NCBI GenBank assembly: GCA_947372535.1 | Contig: CANBUA010000069.1 | Coordinates: forward strand, 1-18,167 | DNA length: 18,167 nt | DNA from: Burkholderiales bacterium | GTDB taxonomy: Bacteria > Pseudomonadota > Gammaproteobacteria > Burkholderiales > Burkholderiaceae | Direction: 5' to 3' | Shown here: piece after piece, positions 6,630-15,150 of the stretch | How the letters are laid out: every line of letters begins with the position of its first letter | Numbering within the stretch: the stretch's first letter is position 1 | Notes under the pieces: model-generated | Told to the model about the DNA's origin: nothing | Database searches by the model: none | What the model saw: only the letters and a program-made list of their open reading frames with translations | Translations under genes and position numbers: made by a program

Positions 6630-6660
6630 CGCTGATCCGCCTGTCAGCGTGTGCTGACAG
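6630..6660. promoter_or_regulatory. Shared upstream sequence (copy 2) with a perfect palindrome, before the BON gene
   Basis: CGCTGATCCGCCTGTCAG (6630-6647) repeats 2831-2848 with one mismatch. Its 3' end merges into CTGTCAGCGTGTGCTGACAG (6641-6660), a perfect 8-bp inverted repeat around GTGT. It lies between ybeY and the BON gene, 110-140 bp before the BON start. No T-run follows on the minus strand, so it looks like an operator for a dimeric regulator rather than a ybeY terminator. Confidence 0.55.
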
Positions 6661-6676
6661 CGCGCCAGGGCCGAGA

Positions 6677-7138
6677 TCAGGCCAGGTAGGGGTCGGGAAA
6701 GCCCAAGCTCGCCAGGATCTCGCGCTCACGCGCTTCCATGGCATCGGCTTCTTCGGGGTCCTCATGGTCCCAGCCCTGGGCATGCAGCGCCCCGTGCACC
6801 AGCATGTGGGCGTAGTGAGCCTGCAGGGTCTTGCCCTGGTCGATGGCCTCCTGTTCGATCACCGGGGCGCAGATGATCAGGTCGGCCACGATGACTGGCT
6901 CGTGCGCGTAGTCGAAGGTCAGCACATTGGTGGCGTAATCCTTCTGACGGTAATCGCGGTTGAGGGCCTGGCCTTCTTCGGCATCGACCAGGCGTACAGC
7001 GATCTCGGCATCCAGCTCTAGCGCGGCCTTGATCCACTTGGCGACGTGGCGCCTCGGCAGCGTCTCCTTGTGGCGCTTGTCGGCAAATTGCAGGCTCAGG
7101 CTCAAGTCGGGCTTGGGGGTTTTCTTCATCGTCGTCAT
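6677..7138 (-). CDS. ybeY: Endoribonuclease YbeY (16S rRNA maturation and ribosome quality control)
   Basis: A 153-residue single-strand-specific metal-dependent endoribonuclease needed for 16S rRNA 3'-end maturation and ribosome quality control. The zinc site [11 protein letters not shown] (115-125; His115, His119, His125) matches the family HGxLHxxGxDH exactly and is followed by the usual acidic stretch [28 protein letters not shown] (60-77) is the second signature (Arg61 is conserved). The ATG at 7138 overlaps the ybeZ stop as ATGA, implying translational coupling; another ATG is at 7129. The typical downstream partners (ybeX/corC, lnt) are not here: the next gene is the BON lipoprotein. 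Confidence 0.97.
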   Translation of the reverse strand: MTTMKKTPKPDLSLSLQFADKRHKETLPRRHVAKWIKAALELDAEIAVRLVDAEEGQALNRDYRQKDYATNVLTFDYAHEPVIVADLIICAPVIEQEAIDQGKTLQAHYAHMLVHGALHAQGWDHEDPEEADAMEAREREILASLGFPDPYLA

Positions 7139-8148
7139 GGAGCGGTCGGCAGGTCAGGCAGGGAAGGGTCGTCGGCCACAGGCTCGTTGCCGCCCTGGGC
7201 GCGGTCATAGGCATCGACGATGCGGCCCACCAGCGGGTGGCGAACCACGTCGGCCGAGGTGAAGCGCGTGAAGGCGATGCCCTTGACCTGCTTGAGCACC
7301 CATTGGGCCTCGACCAAGCCGCTCTTGGCATTCTTGGGCAGGTCGATCTGGCTCACATCGCCCGTGACCACCGCCTTGGCGCCAAAGCCGATGCGCGTGA
7401 GGAACATCTTCATCTGCTCGGGCGTGGTGTTCTGCGCTTCATCGAGGATCACGAAGGCATGGTTGAGCGTGCGCCCGCGCATGAAGGCCAGGGGCGCCAC
7501 CTCGATGAGGCCTTTCTCGAAGGCCTTGGTCACGCGGTCAAAACCCATCAGGTCATAAAGCGCGTCATACAGCGGCCTCAGATAGGGGTCCACCTTCTGT
7601 GACAAGTCGCCGGGTAAAAAGCCCAGGCGCTCGCCGGCCTCCACCGCCGGACGCGTGAGAACGATGCGCTGCACGGCGCTGCGCTCCAGTGCATCGACGG
7701 CACAAGCCACCGCCAGGAAGGTTTTGCCCGTGCCCGCCGGCCCGATGCCGAAGGTCAGGTCGTGGGCCATGATGTGCTGCAAATAGCCAATCTGGTTCGG
7801 CGTGCGGCCTTGCAGGTCGGCGCGCCGGGTGTGCAGGGTGGGGCTGTCCTGGGGCGCATCGGGCAAGGCGCCGATGTCGCCTTGGGCCTGCGCGGCCAGG
7901 ACTTGCGCCAGCGCCAGCTGCACCATCTCTTCACGCAAGGGGCGGTTGGCCTGGGCGTACAGCGAGGTCAGCAGGTCCAGCGCTTTCTGCGCGCGCGCCT
8001 TCGGGCCCTCGATGCGGAATTGCTCGCCACGGCGGGCCACGACCACGCCCAGCGAGGCTTCAATGGTGCGCAGGTGGGCGTCCATGGGGCCGCACAAGTG
8101 GGCCAATCGCTGGTTGTCGGGCGGTGAGAAGTTGTGGCGCAAGGGCAT
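7135..8148 (-). CDS. ybeZ: PhoH-like ATPase YbeZ
   Basis: A 337-residue PhoH-family cytoplasmic ATPase that works with YbeY in rRNA metabolism. The N-terminal part (about 25-65, [20 protein letters not shown]...[13 protein letters not shown]) is the KH-like region. The ATPase core (about 115-320) has Walker A GPAGTGKT (136-143), [20 protein letters not shown] (161-180), Walker B VILDEAQN (233-240) and [11 protein letters not shown] (261-271). Length is normal for the family. It overlaps ybeY by 4 bp. The start at 8148 has only a weak ribosome site (AGGCC); the ATG at 8085 is possible but would remove the N-terminal family segment. The usual upstream neighbour miaB is replaced by the divergent sensor kinase gene, with which it shares a 122-bp promoter region. 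Confidence 0.95.
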   Translation of the reverse strand: MPLRHNFSPPDNQRLAHLCGPMDAHLRTIEASLGVVVARRGEQFRIEGPKARAQKALDLLTSLYAQANRPLREEMVQLALAQVLAAQAQGDIGALPDAPQDSPTLHTRRADLQGRTPNQIGYLQHIMAHDLTFGIGPAGTGKTFLAVACAVDALERSAVQRIVLTRPAVEAGERLGFLPGDLSQKVDPYLRPLYDALYDLMGFDRVTKAFEKGLIEVAPLAFMRGRTLNHAFVILDEAQNTTPEQMKMFLTRIGFGAKAVVTGDVSQIDLPKNAKSGLVEAQWVLKQVKGIAFTRFTSADVVRHPLVGRIVDAYDRAQGGNEPVADDPSLPDLPTAP

Positions 8149-8270
8149 CGGTCGGGCCTGTGGCGGGCAAGATGGCCCCTAAATTGTCGCTTGCTCGGGC
8201 TTGGATCGCACGGCATCTCTTGCAAAATGGGTCGAGCTGCCGTTTGGCAGGGCAGTGTGGTTGGGTGAAC

Positions 8271-10376
8271 ATGGCACGAGCGTGGTGGCAACGATGGCGT
8301 TTTGGCGGCCGTGGACAATGGTCCAACACGGTGGCCCCGGGCGTGGCCGATCGCTCCGAGCTGTTCAATGCGCGTCTGATGGCCCTGGGCACCATGCTGC
8401 TGGGGCTGCTGCTGGCCTGGCTCCTGGGCTGGGCCGTCGTGACGCTCAACCGCTCCGCGGCCGGCGTGGACGGCGGGCTGGTGGATCACCGAGCCGACAC
8501 CAGTGGCACCAGTGCCGTGCTGCACGAGGCCTGGGCCACGCCTGGCCAGGGCAATGTGTTCCCGGCCAACACGCCGGGCGATGTCGTCCCGCTGCCCGAT
8601 GAGTGGGCTCAGAGCCGTCCGCTCCACGAGGGCAGTGTCTGGTACCGCTTTCGCTTCGACGCGCCGCTGAACCAAAACCCCGACGCCTTGCTGGCCGCCT
8701 ACATCGACCGGGCCTGCTCCAGCATCGACGTGCGCCTGAACGGTCAGTTGCTCTACCGTTCCGGCAATGCGCAGCAGCCGGGTGCCCGCCAGTGTTATGA
8801 ATCGCACGTCGTGCCCCTGCCCCACTTCCTGCTGCGGGCGGGCGACAACCAGCTCGATCTGAAAGTCTCGGGCCTGCCGCTCAATCAAATGTCGGCGCGC
8901 CAGCGTGCCGGCGGCCTGGGCACCGTCCGCATCGGCTCATGGACGGAGCTGCAAGCCCGCCATGAAGCGCAGATGTTCTGGGCCGTCACAGTCTCGCAAA
9001 TCATCGCCGGCATCCTGGTCGTGCTGGGCATGTTCGCTTTGGGCATGGCCTGGGTGCGGCGCTTGCCTTACCTGGGCTACTTCGGGCTGCTGACCCTGAC
9101 CTGGGCGGGGCTCACAGGGCGGCTGTGGTTCTCCGGCGTGATCCTGCCCACGCAGGTGCTGGAGATCACGATTGCCTGCCTGTTCGCGCTCATGGCCACC
9201 TTCGGCATGAAGTTCCTGCTGGGTTATGCCGGCCACGGCCTGCGCGGACTGAACGAGCCCCGGCGCGAGCGCCAGGTCAACCTCGTGCTGCTGGCCCAGA
9301 TCGGCTTGATGCCTTTGAGCCTGCTGCCCAGCAGCAGCCACCTCTTCGTGATCAGCCGACTGTGGTACCTGCTGTTCAGCGCCGAGATGTTCGCGGCCAT
9401 CGTCTACTTCCTGTGGTTCGCCGGCCGCTCGCGCCGCGCCGAGTTCTGGCTGATGAGCAGCACGCTGGGCGTGGTCACCGCGCTGGTGGGCGTCGAGCTC
9501 AGCTTCCAGCACGGCCTGATCAATGTCTGGGGCTGGAACGTCACCTACTTCGTCATGCCCATGCTGTTTGGCGCCGTGGCCTTCCGGCTCATCCAGGTCT
9601 ATGCCCGCGCCTTGCAGACGGCCGAGAGCGCCCGCCTGCAGCTCGAGAGCCGCGTCAAGGAGATCAGCGCCGAGATCGAGCGCAACTTCACGCAGATCGC
9701 CGAGTTGCGCGTCGAGCAGATCGCCGAGAAAGAGCGCAAACGCATCGCCGCCGACCTGCACGACGACCTGGGCGCCAAGCTGCTGACCATCGTGCACACC
9801 AGCGAGAGCGACCGCATCTCCACCCTGGCACGCGAGGCCCTGGAAGAGATGCGACTGTCGGTGCGCGGCCTGACCGGGCGCCCGATGCGCCTGCCCGACG
9901 CCCTGGCCGACTGGCGCGCCGAGGTCGTCTCGCGCCTGGGCCAGGCCGGCATCGAGATCGAATGGCGCCACCCCATGGACGTGATGGACGAGCCTTTGTC
10001 GGCGCGCACCTATGTGCAGACCACCCGCATCATCCGCGAGGCCGTGAGCAATGTGATCAAGCACAGCGCCGCCTCGCACGTCGTCGTCCAGGCCGAAGTG
10101 GGCGACCACGACTTCCAGATCAGCATCCAGGACAATGGCAAGGGCATCGCGCTGGAACTCGATGGCCGCCTGGACCGCGGCCACGGCATGGCCAGCATGA
10201 AGCACCGCGCCAAGCAGCTCAACGGCCAGTGCCTGGTCGAATCAGGCCCTGGTTTCGGCACCGTGATCCGCATGACCTTGCCCCTTGAAATCGAATCCGT
10301 GGCATCGGCGCTGACGGCGGGTCACAATGGAGCCCCAGCCACCCCCGTCGCTGCTAGCATCCAGGGTCAGCGCTGA
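8271..10376 (+). CDS. 7TM sensor histidine kinase with periplasmic jelly-roll-like domain
   Basis: About 701 residues. A first membrane helix (about 36-58) leads to a periplasmic domain (about 85-225) whose pattern WYRFRFDAP, AAYIDRACSSIDVRLNGQLL, PLPHFLLRAGDNQLDLKV resembles the beta-sandwich sugar-binding module of GH2 enzymes and the sensory modules of 7TMR-DISM receptors. Seven or so hydrophobic helices follow (about 238-440), then a coiled coil (450-490), a HisKA_3-like helix ERKRIAADLHDDLGAKLLTI with His497, and an ATPase domain with N-box REAVSNVIKH (Asn594), G1 SIQDNGKGI (Asp621) and G2 GHGMASMKHR. All kinase motifs are present. The spacing after the H-box is shorter than in classic HisKA_3 proteins. 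The ATG at 8271 is chosen because it fits the first helix; GTG 8265 and ATG 8172 are alternatives and none has a strong ribosome site. The LuxR-type regulator 52 nt downstream is its probable partner. Confidence 0.9.
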   Translation: MARAWWQRWRFGGRGQWSNTVAPGVADRSELFNARLMALGTMLLGLLLAWLLGWAVVTLNRSAAGVDGGLVDHRADTSGTSAVLHEAWATPGQGNVFPANTPGDVVPLPDEWAQSRPLHEGSVWYRFRFDAPLNQNPDALLAAYIDRACSSIDVRLNGQLLYRSGNAQQPGARQCYESHVVPLPHFLLRAGDNQLDLKVSGLPLNQMSARQRAGGLGTVRIGSWTELQARHEAQMFWAVTVSQIIAGILVVLGMFALGMAWVRRLPYLGYFGLLTLTWAGLTGRLWFSGVILPTQVLEITIACLFALMATFGMKFLLGYAGHGLRGLNEPRRERQVNLVLLAQIGLMPLSLLPSSSHLFVISRLWYLLFSAEMFAAIVYFLWFAGRSRRAEFWLMSSTLGVVTALVGVELSFQHGLINVWGWNVTYFVMPMLFGAVAFRLIQVYARALQTAESARLQLESRVKEISAEIERNFTQIAELRVEQIAEKERKRIAADLHDDLGAKLLTIVHTSESDRISTLAREALEEMRLSVRGLTGRPMRLPDALADWRAEVVSRLGQAGIEIEWRHPMDVMDEPLSARTYVQTTRIIREAVSNVIKHSAASHVVVQAEVGDHDFQISIQDNGKGIALELDGRLDRGHGMASMKHRAKQLNGQCLVESGPGFGTVIRMTLPLEIESVASALTAGHNGAPATPVAASIQGQR

Positions 10377-10428
10377 TGCGTTTTTCACGTGGGGACAGCC
10401 CCAGCATTTTTGACACGAGGCCCACGCC

Positions 10429-11103
10429 ATGAAGCAAATTCTCTTGCTCGAAGACCTGCCCGAGATCCGGGCCTGGTTGAAGACCCTGGCTCTGCAAGTG
10501 TTCCCAGGCGCGCAGATCCACGAAAGTGCCCGCATCCACGATGCCTTGCAACTGGTCAACGCCGTGCGCTTCGACGTCGCCATGGTCGACCTGGGCTTGC
10601 CCGATGGCTCCGGCGTTGAAGTCATCCAGGCCCTGCGCGACAAGCAACCTGACGTGCAATGCGTGGTCGTGACCATCCATGAGGATGACGAGCACCTGTT
10701 CCCGGCCCTGCAAGCAGGCGCCTTCGGTTACCTGCTCAAGGAACAATCGCGCGAGCAGTTGTCCGAGCAATTGCACCGCATCAGCCAGGGCGAGCCGCCG
10801 CTGTCGCCGTCCATCGCCCGCCGTGTGATCCAGTATTTCACCGCCCAGGCGCGCATGGCACCGCAGCAGTCTTACGGCAACGAGGCCGATTCGGTGACGC
10901 CGCACGTGCAGCTCACCGACCGCGAGAACGAGGTGCTGTTGCGCGTGGCCAAGGGTTTCACGCTGCCCGAAATCGGCCAGCAGCTCAACCTGTCGCGCCA
11001 CACCATCGCCGACTACGTCAAGCAGATCTACCGCAAGCTCAATGTGTCTTCGCGCGCTGAAGCCGCCCTCGAAGCACAACGCCTGGGCCTGTTCCGCCGA
11101 TGA
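10429..11103 (+). CDS. LuxR/NarL-type response regulator, likely partner of the 7TM kinase
   Basis: A 224-residue regulator. The receiver (about 1-118) has E8-D9 ([10 protein letters not shown]), phosphoacceptor D54 ([13 protein letters not shown]), switch T82 and K104 ([12 protein letters not shown]). A 40-residue linker precedes a LuxR-type helix-turn-helix (about 160-220) with [17 protein letters not shown] and [20 protein letters not shown], then [17 protein letters not shown]. The ATG at 10429 has CGAGG about 8 nt upstream. It follows the kinase gene by 52 nt, the classic kinase-regulator order. Its stop overlaps the ruvA start (ATGA at 11100-11103), so it is translationally coupled to a DNA-repair gene, which is unusual. 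Confidence 0.95.
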   Translation: MKQILLLEDLPEIRAWLKTLALQVFPGAQIHESARIHDALQLVNAVRFDVAMVDLGLPDGSGVEVIQALRDKQPDVQCVVVTIHEDDEHLFPALQAGAFGYLLKEQSREQLSEQLHRISQGEPPLSPSIARRVIQYFTAQARMAPQQSYGNEADSVTPHVQLTDRENEVLLRVAKGFTLPEIGQQLNLSRHTIADYVKQIYRKLNVSSRAEAALEAQRLGLFRR

Positions 11104-11678
11104 TCTCCCGTTTGACCGGCGTGCTCGCCGAGAAGGCGCCGCCGGGGGTGCTCATCGATGTGAACGGGGTGGGCTACGAGGTCCAGGTGCCCATGAGCAC
11201 CTTCTACAACCTGCCTGAGCTGGGCGGCCGCGTGAGCCTGCTGACCCAGTTCATCGTGCGCGAAGATGCGCAACTGCTCTACGGCTTCCTCACCGCCACC
11301 GAGCGCGAATCCTTCCGCGAGCTGGTCAAGATCAGTGGCGTGGGGCCGCGCATCGCTTTGGCCGTGCTTTCTGGCTTGAGCGGTGACGAGCTGGCCAAGG
11401 CCGTGGCCGCCCAGGATGCCAACCGCCTGGTCAAGGTGCCCGGCATCGGCAAAAAAACGGCGGAGCGTTTGCTGCTGGAGCTCAAAGGCAAGCTGGCGCC
11501 CAGCCTGCAACTGCCGGCCAGTGGTGGGGTGCCGTCCGATGTGCGCACCGACATCGAGCAGGCCTTGCTGTCCCTGGGTTACTCCGACAAGGAGGCCCAG
11601 GCTGCCCTCAAGCAATTGCCGGCCGACATCGGTGTGAGCGAAGGCATCAAACAGGCCCTGCGTGCCTTGTCGCGCTGA
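11100..11678 (+). CDS. ruvA: Holliday junction branch-migration protein RuvA
   Basis: A 192-residue DNA-binding subunit of the RuvAB branch-migration motor; a RuvA tetramer holds the Holliday junction and loads RuvB. Domain I (about 1-65) starts [20 protein letters not shown] with the typical GVGYEVQVP. Domain II has two helix-hairpin-helix motifs, [18 protein letters not shown] (about 73-90) and [20 protein letters not shown] (about 107-128). A short linker ([14 protein letters not shown]) leads to domain III (about 145-192) with [20 protein letters not shown], which contacts RuvB. Full length. It overlaps the upstream response-regulator gene by ATGA; neither ruvC nor ruvB is in the window, so ruvA is separated from its usual partners on both sides here. 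Confidence 0.97.
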   Translation: MISRLTGVLAEKAPPGVLIDVNGVGYEVQVPMSTFYNLPELGGRVSLLTQFIVREDAQLLYGFLTATERESFRELVKISGVGPRIALAVLSGLSGDELAKAVAAQDANRLVKVPGIGKKTAERLLLELKGKLAPSLQLPASGGVPSDVRTDIEQALLSLGYSDKEAQAALKQLPADIGVSEGIKQALRALSR

Positions 11679-11730
11679 AGACACGAGCCCCGACAGGGCC
11701 GAGCCCCAACTCAGGGCATGATGTCGGGCT

Positions 11731-12762
11731 ATGTCTTTTGAACGATTCAAGTTAACGGCCCGCTGGGTCGTGGCCGCCACCCTCCTCACGTTGACTGCCC
11801 GCCCGCTTCTGGCGGCGCCGCTGACGAGCACCGCCAGCCCGGCTGCGGCATCCACCTCCTCAGGCAAGGCCGCCGCCAAGCCCCCGGCGCCCGTGGCCGC
11901 CCCCGTCAAGGGCAACAAACCCAACATCGTCCCCTCCAAGCCGGAGATCATGGCCTCGCCCGCGCCGCTGACGCCCGTCGTCAAGCCGGCGCAACTGGTG
12001 TCCATCGCCACGCCCCAGGCCTTCTGCGATCAGGCCGTCAAGCGCCTGCCCAATGTGAGCATGAGCCTGTGCGCCCGCGCCGGGTTGACCGTCAACGGCG
12101 GCAAATCGGCGTGGGGCCGCCCCTTCTTCCAGCGGGATGTCATCGCCAACAACGCGCAGCTCAAGGTGCTGGTCATTGGCGGCATCCATGGCGATGAGCT
12201 GTCCTCGACCGCCCTGGTGCTGCACTGGATCCAGCATGCCTCGATCACGCCATCGAATGTGCACTGGCGCTTCGTGCCCCTGGTCAACCCCGATGGCCTG
12301 CTGCTGGACACGCCCACGCGCACCAATGCGCACGGCGTCGACCTGAACCGCAACTTCCCCACGCCCAACTGGGACAAGGAAGCGCCCGTCTACTGGAAAG
12401 ACCGGACCAAGAACGACCTGCGTCGCTACCCCGGCCCCAAAGCCTTGTCCGAGCCTGAGAGCCGCTGGATCCATGACGAGATGGAGCGCTTCAAGCCCAA
12501 CCTGATCGTCTCGGTGCATGCACCCTATGGCGTGCTTGATTTTGACGGCCCCACGGCCGCGCCACAACGCCTGGGCCGCCTCTACCTGGATCAGGTGGGC
12601 ATTTTCCCGGGCAGCCTGGGCAATTTTGGGGGCGTGCACAAACGCGTGCCCGTGGTCACCATCGAGCTGCCCAGCGCCATCCGCACCCCGCAGGATGCCG
12701 AGATGCGCCAGATGTGGCTGGACCTGCTGCGCTGGATGGGCGAGCGCCTGGGCGCGGGTTGA
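11731..12762 (+). CDS. Exported M14-family zinc carboxypeptidase, probably acting on peptidoglycan peptides (MpaA-like)
   Basis: A 343-residue protein with a signal peptide (hydrophobic about 12-28, cleavage near LAAP), a low-complexity Ala/Pro/Lys linker (about 31-90), and an M14 peptidase domain (about 95-340). Zinc ligands are His153 and Glu156 in GGIHGDELSS and His263 in SVHAPYG; DLNRNFP (204-210) supplies the substrate-binding Asn-Arg, and Glu312 in VTIELPSA is the probable catalytic acid. SEPESRWIHDEM (240-251) and HGVDLNRNFPT are typical of the murein peptide amidase group (MpaA), which cleaves the gamma-glutamyl-diaminopimelate bond. E. coli MpaA is cytoplasmic, whereas this one is exported, so it may act on cell-wall peptides in the periplasm. 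The start at 11731 has no clear ribosome site. It lies 52 bp after ruvA and ends before a bidirectional terminator. Confidence 0.87.
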   Translation: MSFERFKLTARWVVAATLLTLTARPLLAAPLTSTASPAAASTSSGKAAAKPPAPVAAPVKGNKPNIVPSKPEIMASPAPLTPVVKPAQLVSIATPQAFCDQAVKRLPNVSMSLCARAGLTVNGGKSAWGRPFFQRDVIANNAQLKVLVIGGIHGDELSSTALVLHWIQHASITPSNVHWRFVPLVNPDGLLLDTPTRTNAHGVDLNRNFPTPNWDKEAPVYWKDRTKNDLRRYPGPKALSEPESRWIHDEMERFKPNLIVSVHAPYGVLDFDGPTAAPQRLGRLYLDQVGIFPGSLGNFGGVHKRVPVVTIELPSAIRTPQDAEMRQMWLDLLRWMGERLGAG

Positions 12763-12799
12763 GGCCCCCTCTCCGCTGTAGCGCATGGTCATCCCCAAG

Positions 12800-12827
12800 A
12801 AAAAACCCGGCAGTGCCGGGTTTTTTT
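12800..12827. terminator. Bidirectional Rho-independent terminator
   Basis: An A-run (12800-12805) precedes CCCGGC-AGT-GCCGGG (12806-12820) and a 7-T run (12821-12827). It reads as a terminator in both directions and lies between the convergent M14 peptidase gene (stop 12762) and the hybrid kinase gene (stop 12862). Confidence 0.95.
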
Positions 12828-12861
12828 GTGTCTGCGGGGCAAGTCAACGCCCCGCGCGCCA

Positions 12862-14478
12862 TCAACGTGGCGGCTGTGCATTCACCCCGGACAGGATGCT
12901 CAGCAAACGCTTGAGCTGGATCGGCTTGACCAAGTAGTGGTCGAAGCCCGCCTGCAAGGCCCGCGCGATGTGGTCGGGCAAGGCATCGGCGCTCAGGGCG
13001 ATCAAGGGGATGCGGCGCGTCTGCGGGCTGGCCCGCAAGGTGCGGCACACGTCCAGGCCGCTGCCGTCGGGCAGGTTGATGTCCACCAGGGCCACATCGG
13101 GCATCTCGCCCTGAATGGCCGCCAGCCCTTGCGCCGCCGTGCAGAAGGACGACAGCTGCACCTGCGGATGCGTGGCGAACACCGCTTCCATCAGGCCGCG
13201 GTTCAAGGCGTTGTCCTCGACATGGATGATGCGCAGCGGGCCCAAGGTGGCACCGGCCACGGGCACCGACAGCGTCTCGTGCGACATGGTGAGCGGATCG
13301 GCCAGCGGCAGGTTCAGGGTGAACACACAGCCCTTGCCCAAAGCGCTGCTGACTGACAGCGAACCATTCATGAGCTCCGCCAGGCGCTGCGCGATCGCCA
13401 GCCCCAGGCCTTGGTCGGCATCGGCTTGCGCGGCATCGCTGCCCTGATTGTTGCTGGTGTTGGTCGTCAAGGCCAGGCCGGAGAAGGGCTGGAACAGGCG
13501 AGCGCCATCGACGCCTTGCAGGCCTTCGCCCGGGTGGCTGACTTCGATGAGCGCGCGGCCCGATTCCACCGATTGGCGGCAGGCCACCCACACCGTGCCC
13601 TCGCTGGGGCTGCGCGCAATCGCAAAGCGCAGCAATTGCCCCAGGATTTCGCGCACGTGCAGCGGGTCGGCCCAGGCCGTGGGCGATTCGCCCTCGATGA
13701 CCAAGGTGATGCGGCGCAGGCGCGCGGCGGTTTCATGGTGGTGGCAGACATCCTTGCTGATGCTAGCCAGGCTGACGCGCTGAGCATGCACGGGCAAGAC
13801 GCGGTCTTCCGCGTTGGCCAGGGTCACAGCCTTGTCCAGCAGGTGCAGCAGTTGCTCGCCGGCTTGCTGGATGTTGGCCACCTGGCGGCGGGCGTCGGCC
13901 GAGGCACCGGGCGTCATGTCCAGCAACTGCGAAAAACCCACGACCGTGTTGAGCGGCCCGCGCATGCCGTGGCTCAGTTGGCCCAGGAAGGTGGTGCGGC
14001 GCGCCAGGGCCACTTCGGCCTCCAGGCGGCGCTGGTGTTCCTGCTGGGCCCAGCGCTGGGCGCGCAAGTCGGTGAGGATCTCGATGTAGCGCTCGATGTG
14101 GCCGTCGGGGCCAGGCAGGGGCTGCACGGTGCGCTCGACCCAGAAGGCCTCGCCATCCTTGTGATGCTGGCACAGCGCCACGCGCTCGACCCCCTCGCCA
14201 TGCGAGAGCGCCTGGTTGATCTTGGCCACGGCCTGGGCATCGGTCTGGGGGCCGCTGAGCAACTCTTCCAACTGGCGGCCATAGGCCTCTTGCAGCACAT
14301 AGCCGGTCAGTTGCGTGAATGCGGGGTTGGCCCAGCGGATGCAGCGCTGCTCGTCGCACACCAAGACGGCGTCGGTGATGCGGTCGGCCATCAAGGCCAA
14401 CTCCTGGTTGGTGGCCTGGAAGCGTCGGGCGCTGGCCGATGAAACGGCGGCGGCAGATGGGGGCATGGAATCGGGCAT
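12862..14478 (-). CDS. PAS-kinase-receiver hybrid protein with degenerate kinase core
   Basis: A 538-residue soluble protein without membrane helices. A PAS domain (about 22-140: VLVCDEQRCIRWANPAFTQLTGY) and PAC-like segment lead by a coiled coil to a HisKA helix (FLGQLSHGMRGPLNTVVGFS, His170), an ATPase domain (about 268-393) and a receiver (about 415-532) with E421-D422, phosphoacceptor D466 (LVDINLPDGSG), S497 and K518 (YLVKPI). The kinase core departs from consensus: the residue after His170 is Gly instead of Glu, the N-box reads ILGQLLRFAIARSP without its key Asn, and G1 reads EVSHPGEGL without the ATP-contacting Asp. G2 (QGLGLAIAQRLAELMNG) is kept. The receiver is intact, so it may take phosphate from another kinase. 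The ATG at 14478 has GAGGAG 8 nt upstream; a second ATG is at 14466. Confidence 0.9.
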   Translation of the reverse strand: MPDSMPPSAAAVSSASARRFQATNQELALMADRITDAVLVCDEQRCIRWANPAFTQLTGYVLQEAYGRQLEELLSGPQTDAQAVAKINQALSHGEGVERVALCQHHKDGEAFWVERTVQPLPGPDGHIERYIEILTDLRAQRWAQQEHQRRLEAEVALARRTTFLGQLSHGMRGPLNTVVGFSQLLDMTPGASADARRQVANIQQAGEQLLHLLDKAVTLANAEDRVLPVHAQRVSLASISKDVCHHHETAARLRRITLVIEGESPTAWADPLHVREILGQLLRFAIARSPSEGTVWVACRQSVESGRALIEVSHPGEGLQGVDGARLFQPFSGLALTTNTSNNQGSDAAQADADQGLGLAIAQRLAELMNGSLSVSSALGKGCVFTLNLPLADPLTMSHETLSVPVAGATLGPLRIIHVEDNALNRGLMEAVFATHPQVQLSSFCTAAQGLAAIQGEMPDVALVDINLPDGSGLDVCRTLRASPQTRRIPLIALSADALPDHIARALQAGFDHYLVKPIQLKRLLSILSGVNAQPPR

Positions 14479-14658
14479 GTCGAGGCTCCTCGAGATGGAA
14501 CGAGGTTACAGCGGATGGACACCGCCAAAGGGCAGATCAACAACCCAAGAAACGCCCTATGAATTCGTTCTCTTCGGTTCTGATGATACGCGTAGCACGC
14601 CGGGATCGCGCGGATGCTTTAGGCTGTGCGCCATTGCCAACGGTTCGGGACACATCAC

Positions 14659-15144
14659 ATGACCAGTATTCACGATTTCGAAGCGCAGCGAATCACGGGT
14701 GAGACCGTCAAGTTGTCGGACTACCGCGGCAAGGTGCTGCTCATCGTCAACACGGCCAGCAAATGCGGGTTCACGCCCCAATTCGAGGGCTTGGAAACGC
14801 TGTGGAAAGACTACGAAAGCAAGGGCCTGGTGATCCTGGGTTTCCCCTGCAACCAGTTCGGCGGACAAGACCCTGGTGCCAACGATGAGATTGCCTCGTT
14901 CTGCCAGCTGAACTACGGCGTGAGCTTCCCCATGATGAGCAAGATCGACGTCAACGGGCCGCAGGCGCACCCGCTGTATCAGTGGCTGGTCAAGGAGGCG
15001 CCCGGCATTTTGGGGACCAAGGCCATCAAGTGGAACTTCACCAAGTTCCTGATCGGCAAGGACGGGCAGGTTCTTGGCCGTTATGCGCCGCTGGACACGC
15101 CCAAAGGGCTGCATGCCGACATCGACAAGGCCCTGGCGGCGTGA
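14659..15144 (+). CDS. Glutathione peroxidase family protein (probably thioredoxin-dependent)
   Basis: A 161-residue thiol peroxidase that reduces hydroperoxides. The peroxidatic Cys36 is in [15 protein letters not shown], with the catalytic Gln70 ([12 protein letters not shown]) and Trp125-Asn126 (KWNFTKFLI), so the full Cys-Gln-Trp-Asn set is present. Cys82 ([12 protein letters not shown]) is in the position of the resolving cysteine in thioredoxin-using members, so thioredoxin rather than glutathione may be the reductant. No signal peptide: cytoplasmic. The ATG at 14659 gives the usual [10 protein letters not shown] start; an upstream in-frame opening at 14626 adds residues without family support. 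It is divergent from the hybrid kinase gene (180 bp between them) and converges with the Cys-rich gene with only 6 bp between stops. Confidence 0.96.
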   Translation: MTSIHDFEAQRITGETVKLSDYRGKVLLIVNTASKCGFTPQFEGLETLWKDYESKGLVILGFPCNQFGGQDPGANDEIASFCQLNYGVSFPMMSKIDVNGPQAHPLYQWLVKEAPGILGTKAIKWNFTKFLIGKDGQVLGRYAPLDTPKGLHADIDKALAA

Positions 15145-15150
15145 AAGACC

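Noticed and set aside
6641..6660. A LexA (SOS) box, since the element starts CTGT and ends ACAG
   Set aside because: The proteobacterial LexA box is CTGT-N8-ACAG; here the spacer is 12 nt and not AT-rich.
8237..8250. CTGCC-GTTT-GGCAG hairpin in the leader of the 7TM kinase gene
   Set aside because: A 5-bp stem without T-run or partner structure is expected by chance in GC-rich DNA.
8937..10205. A 422-codon open frame antisense to the 7TM kinase
   Set aside because: Composition is Gln/His/Ala-rich and repetitive with no domain, while the plus-strand product has complete kinase motifs.
13411..14442. A 343-codon plus-strand frame over the hybrid kinase gene
   Set aside because: The minus-strand product has PAS, HisKA, ATPase and receiver motifs; the plus-strand frame is a shadow.
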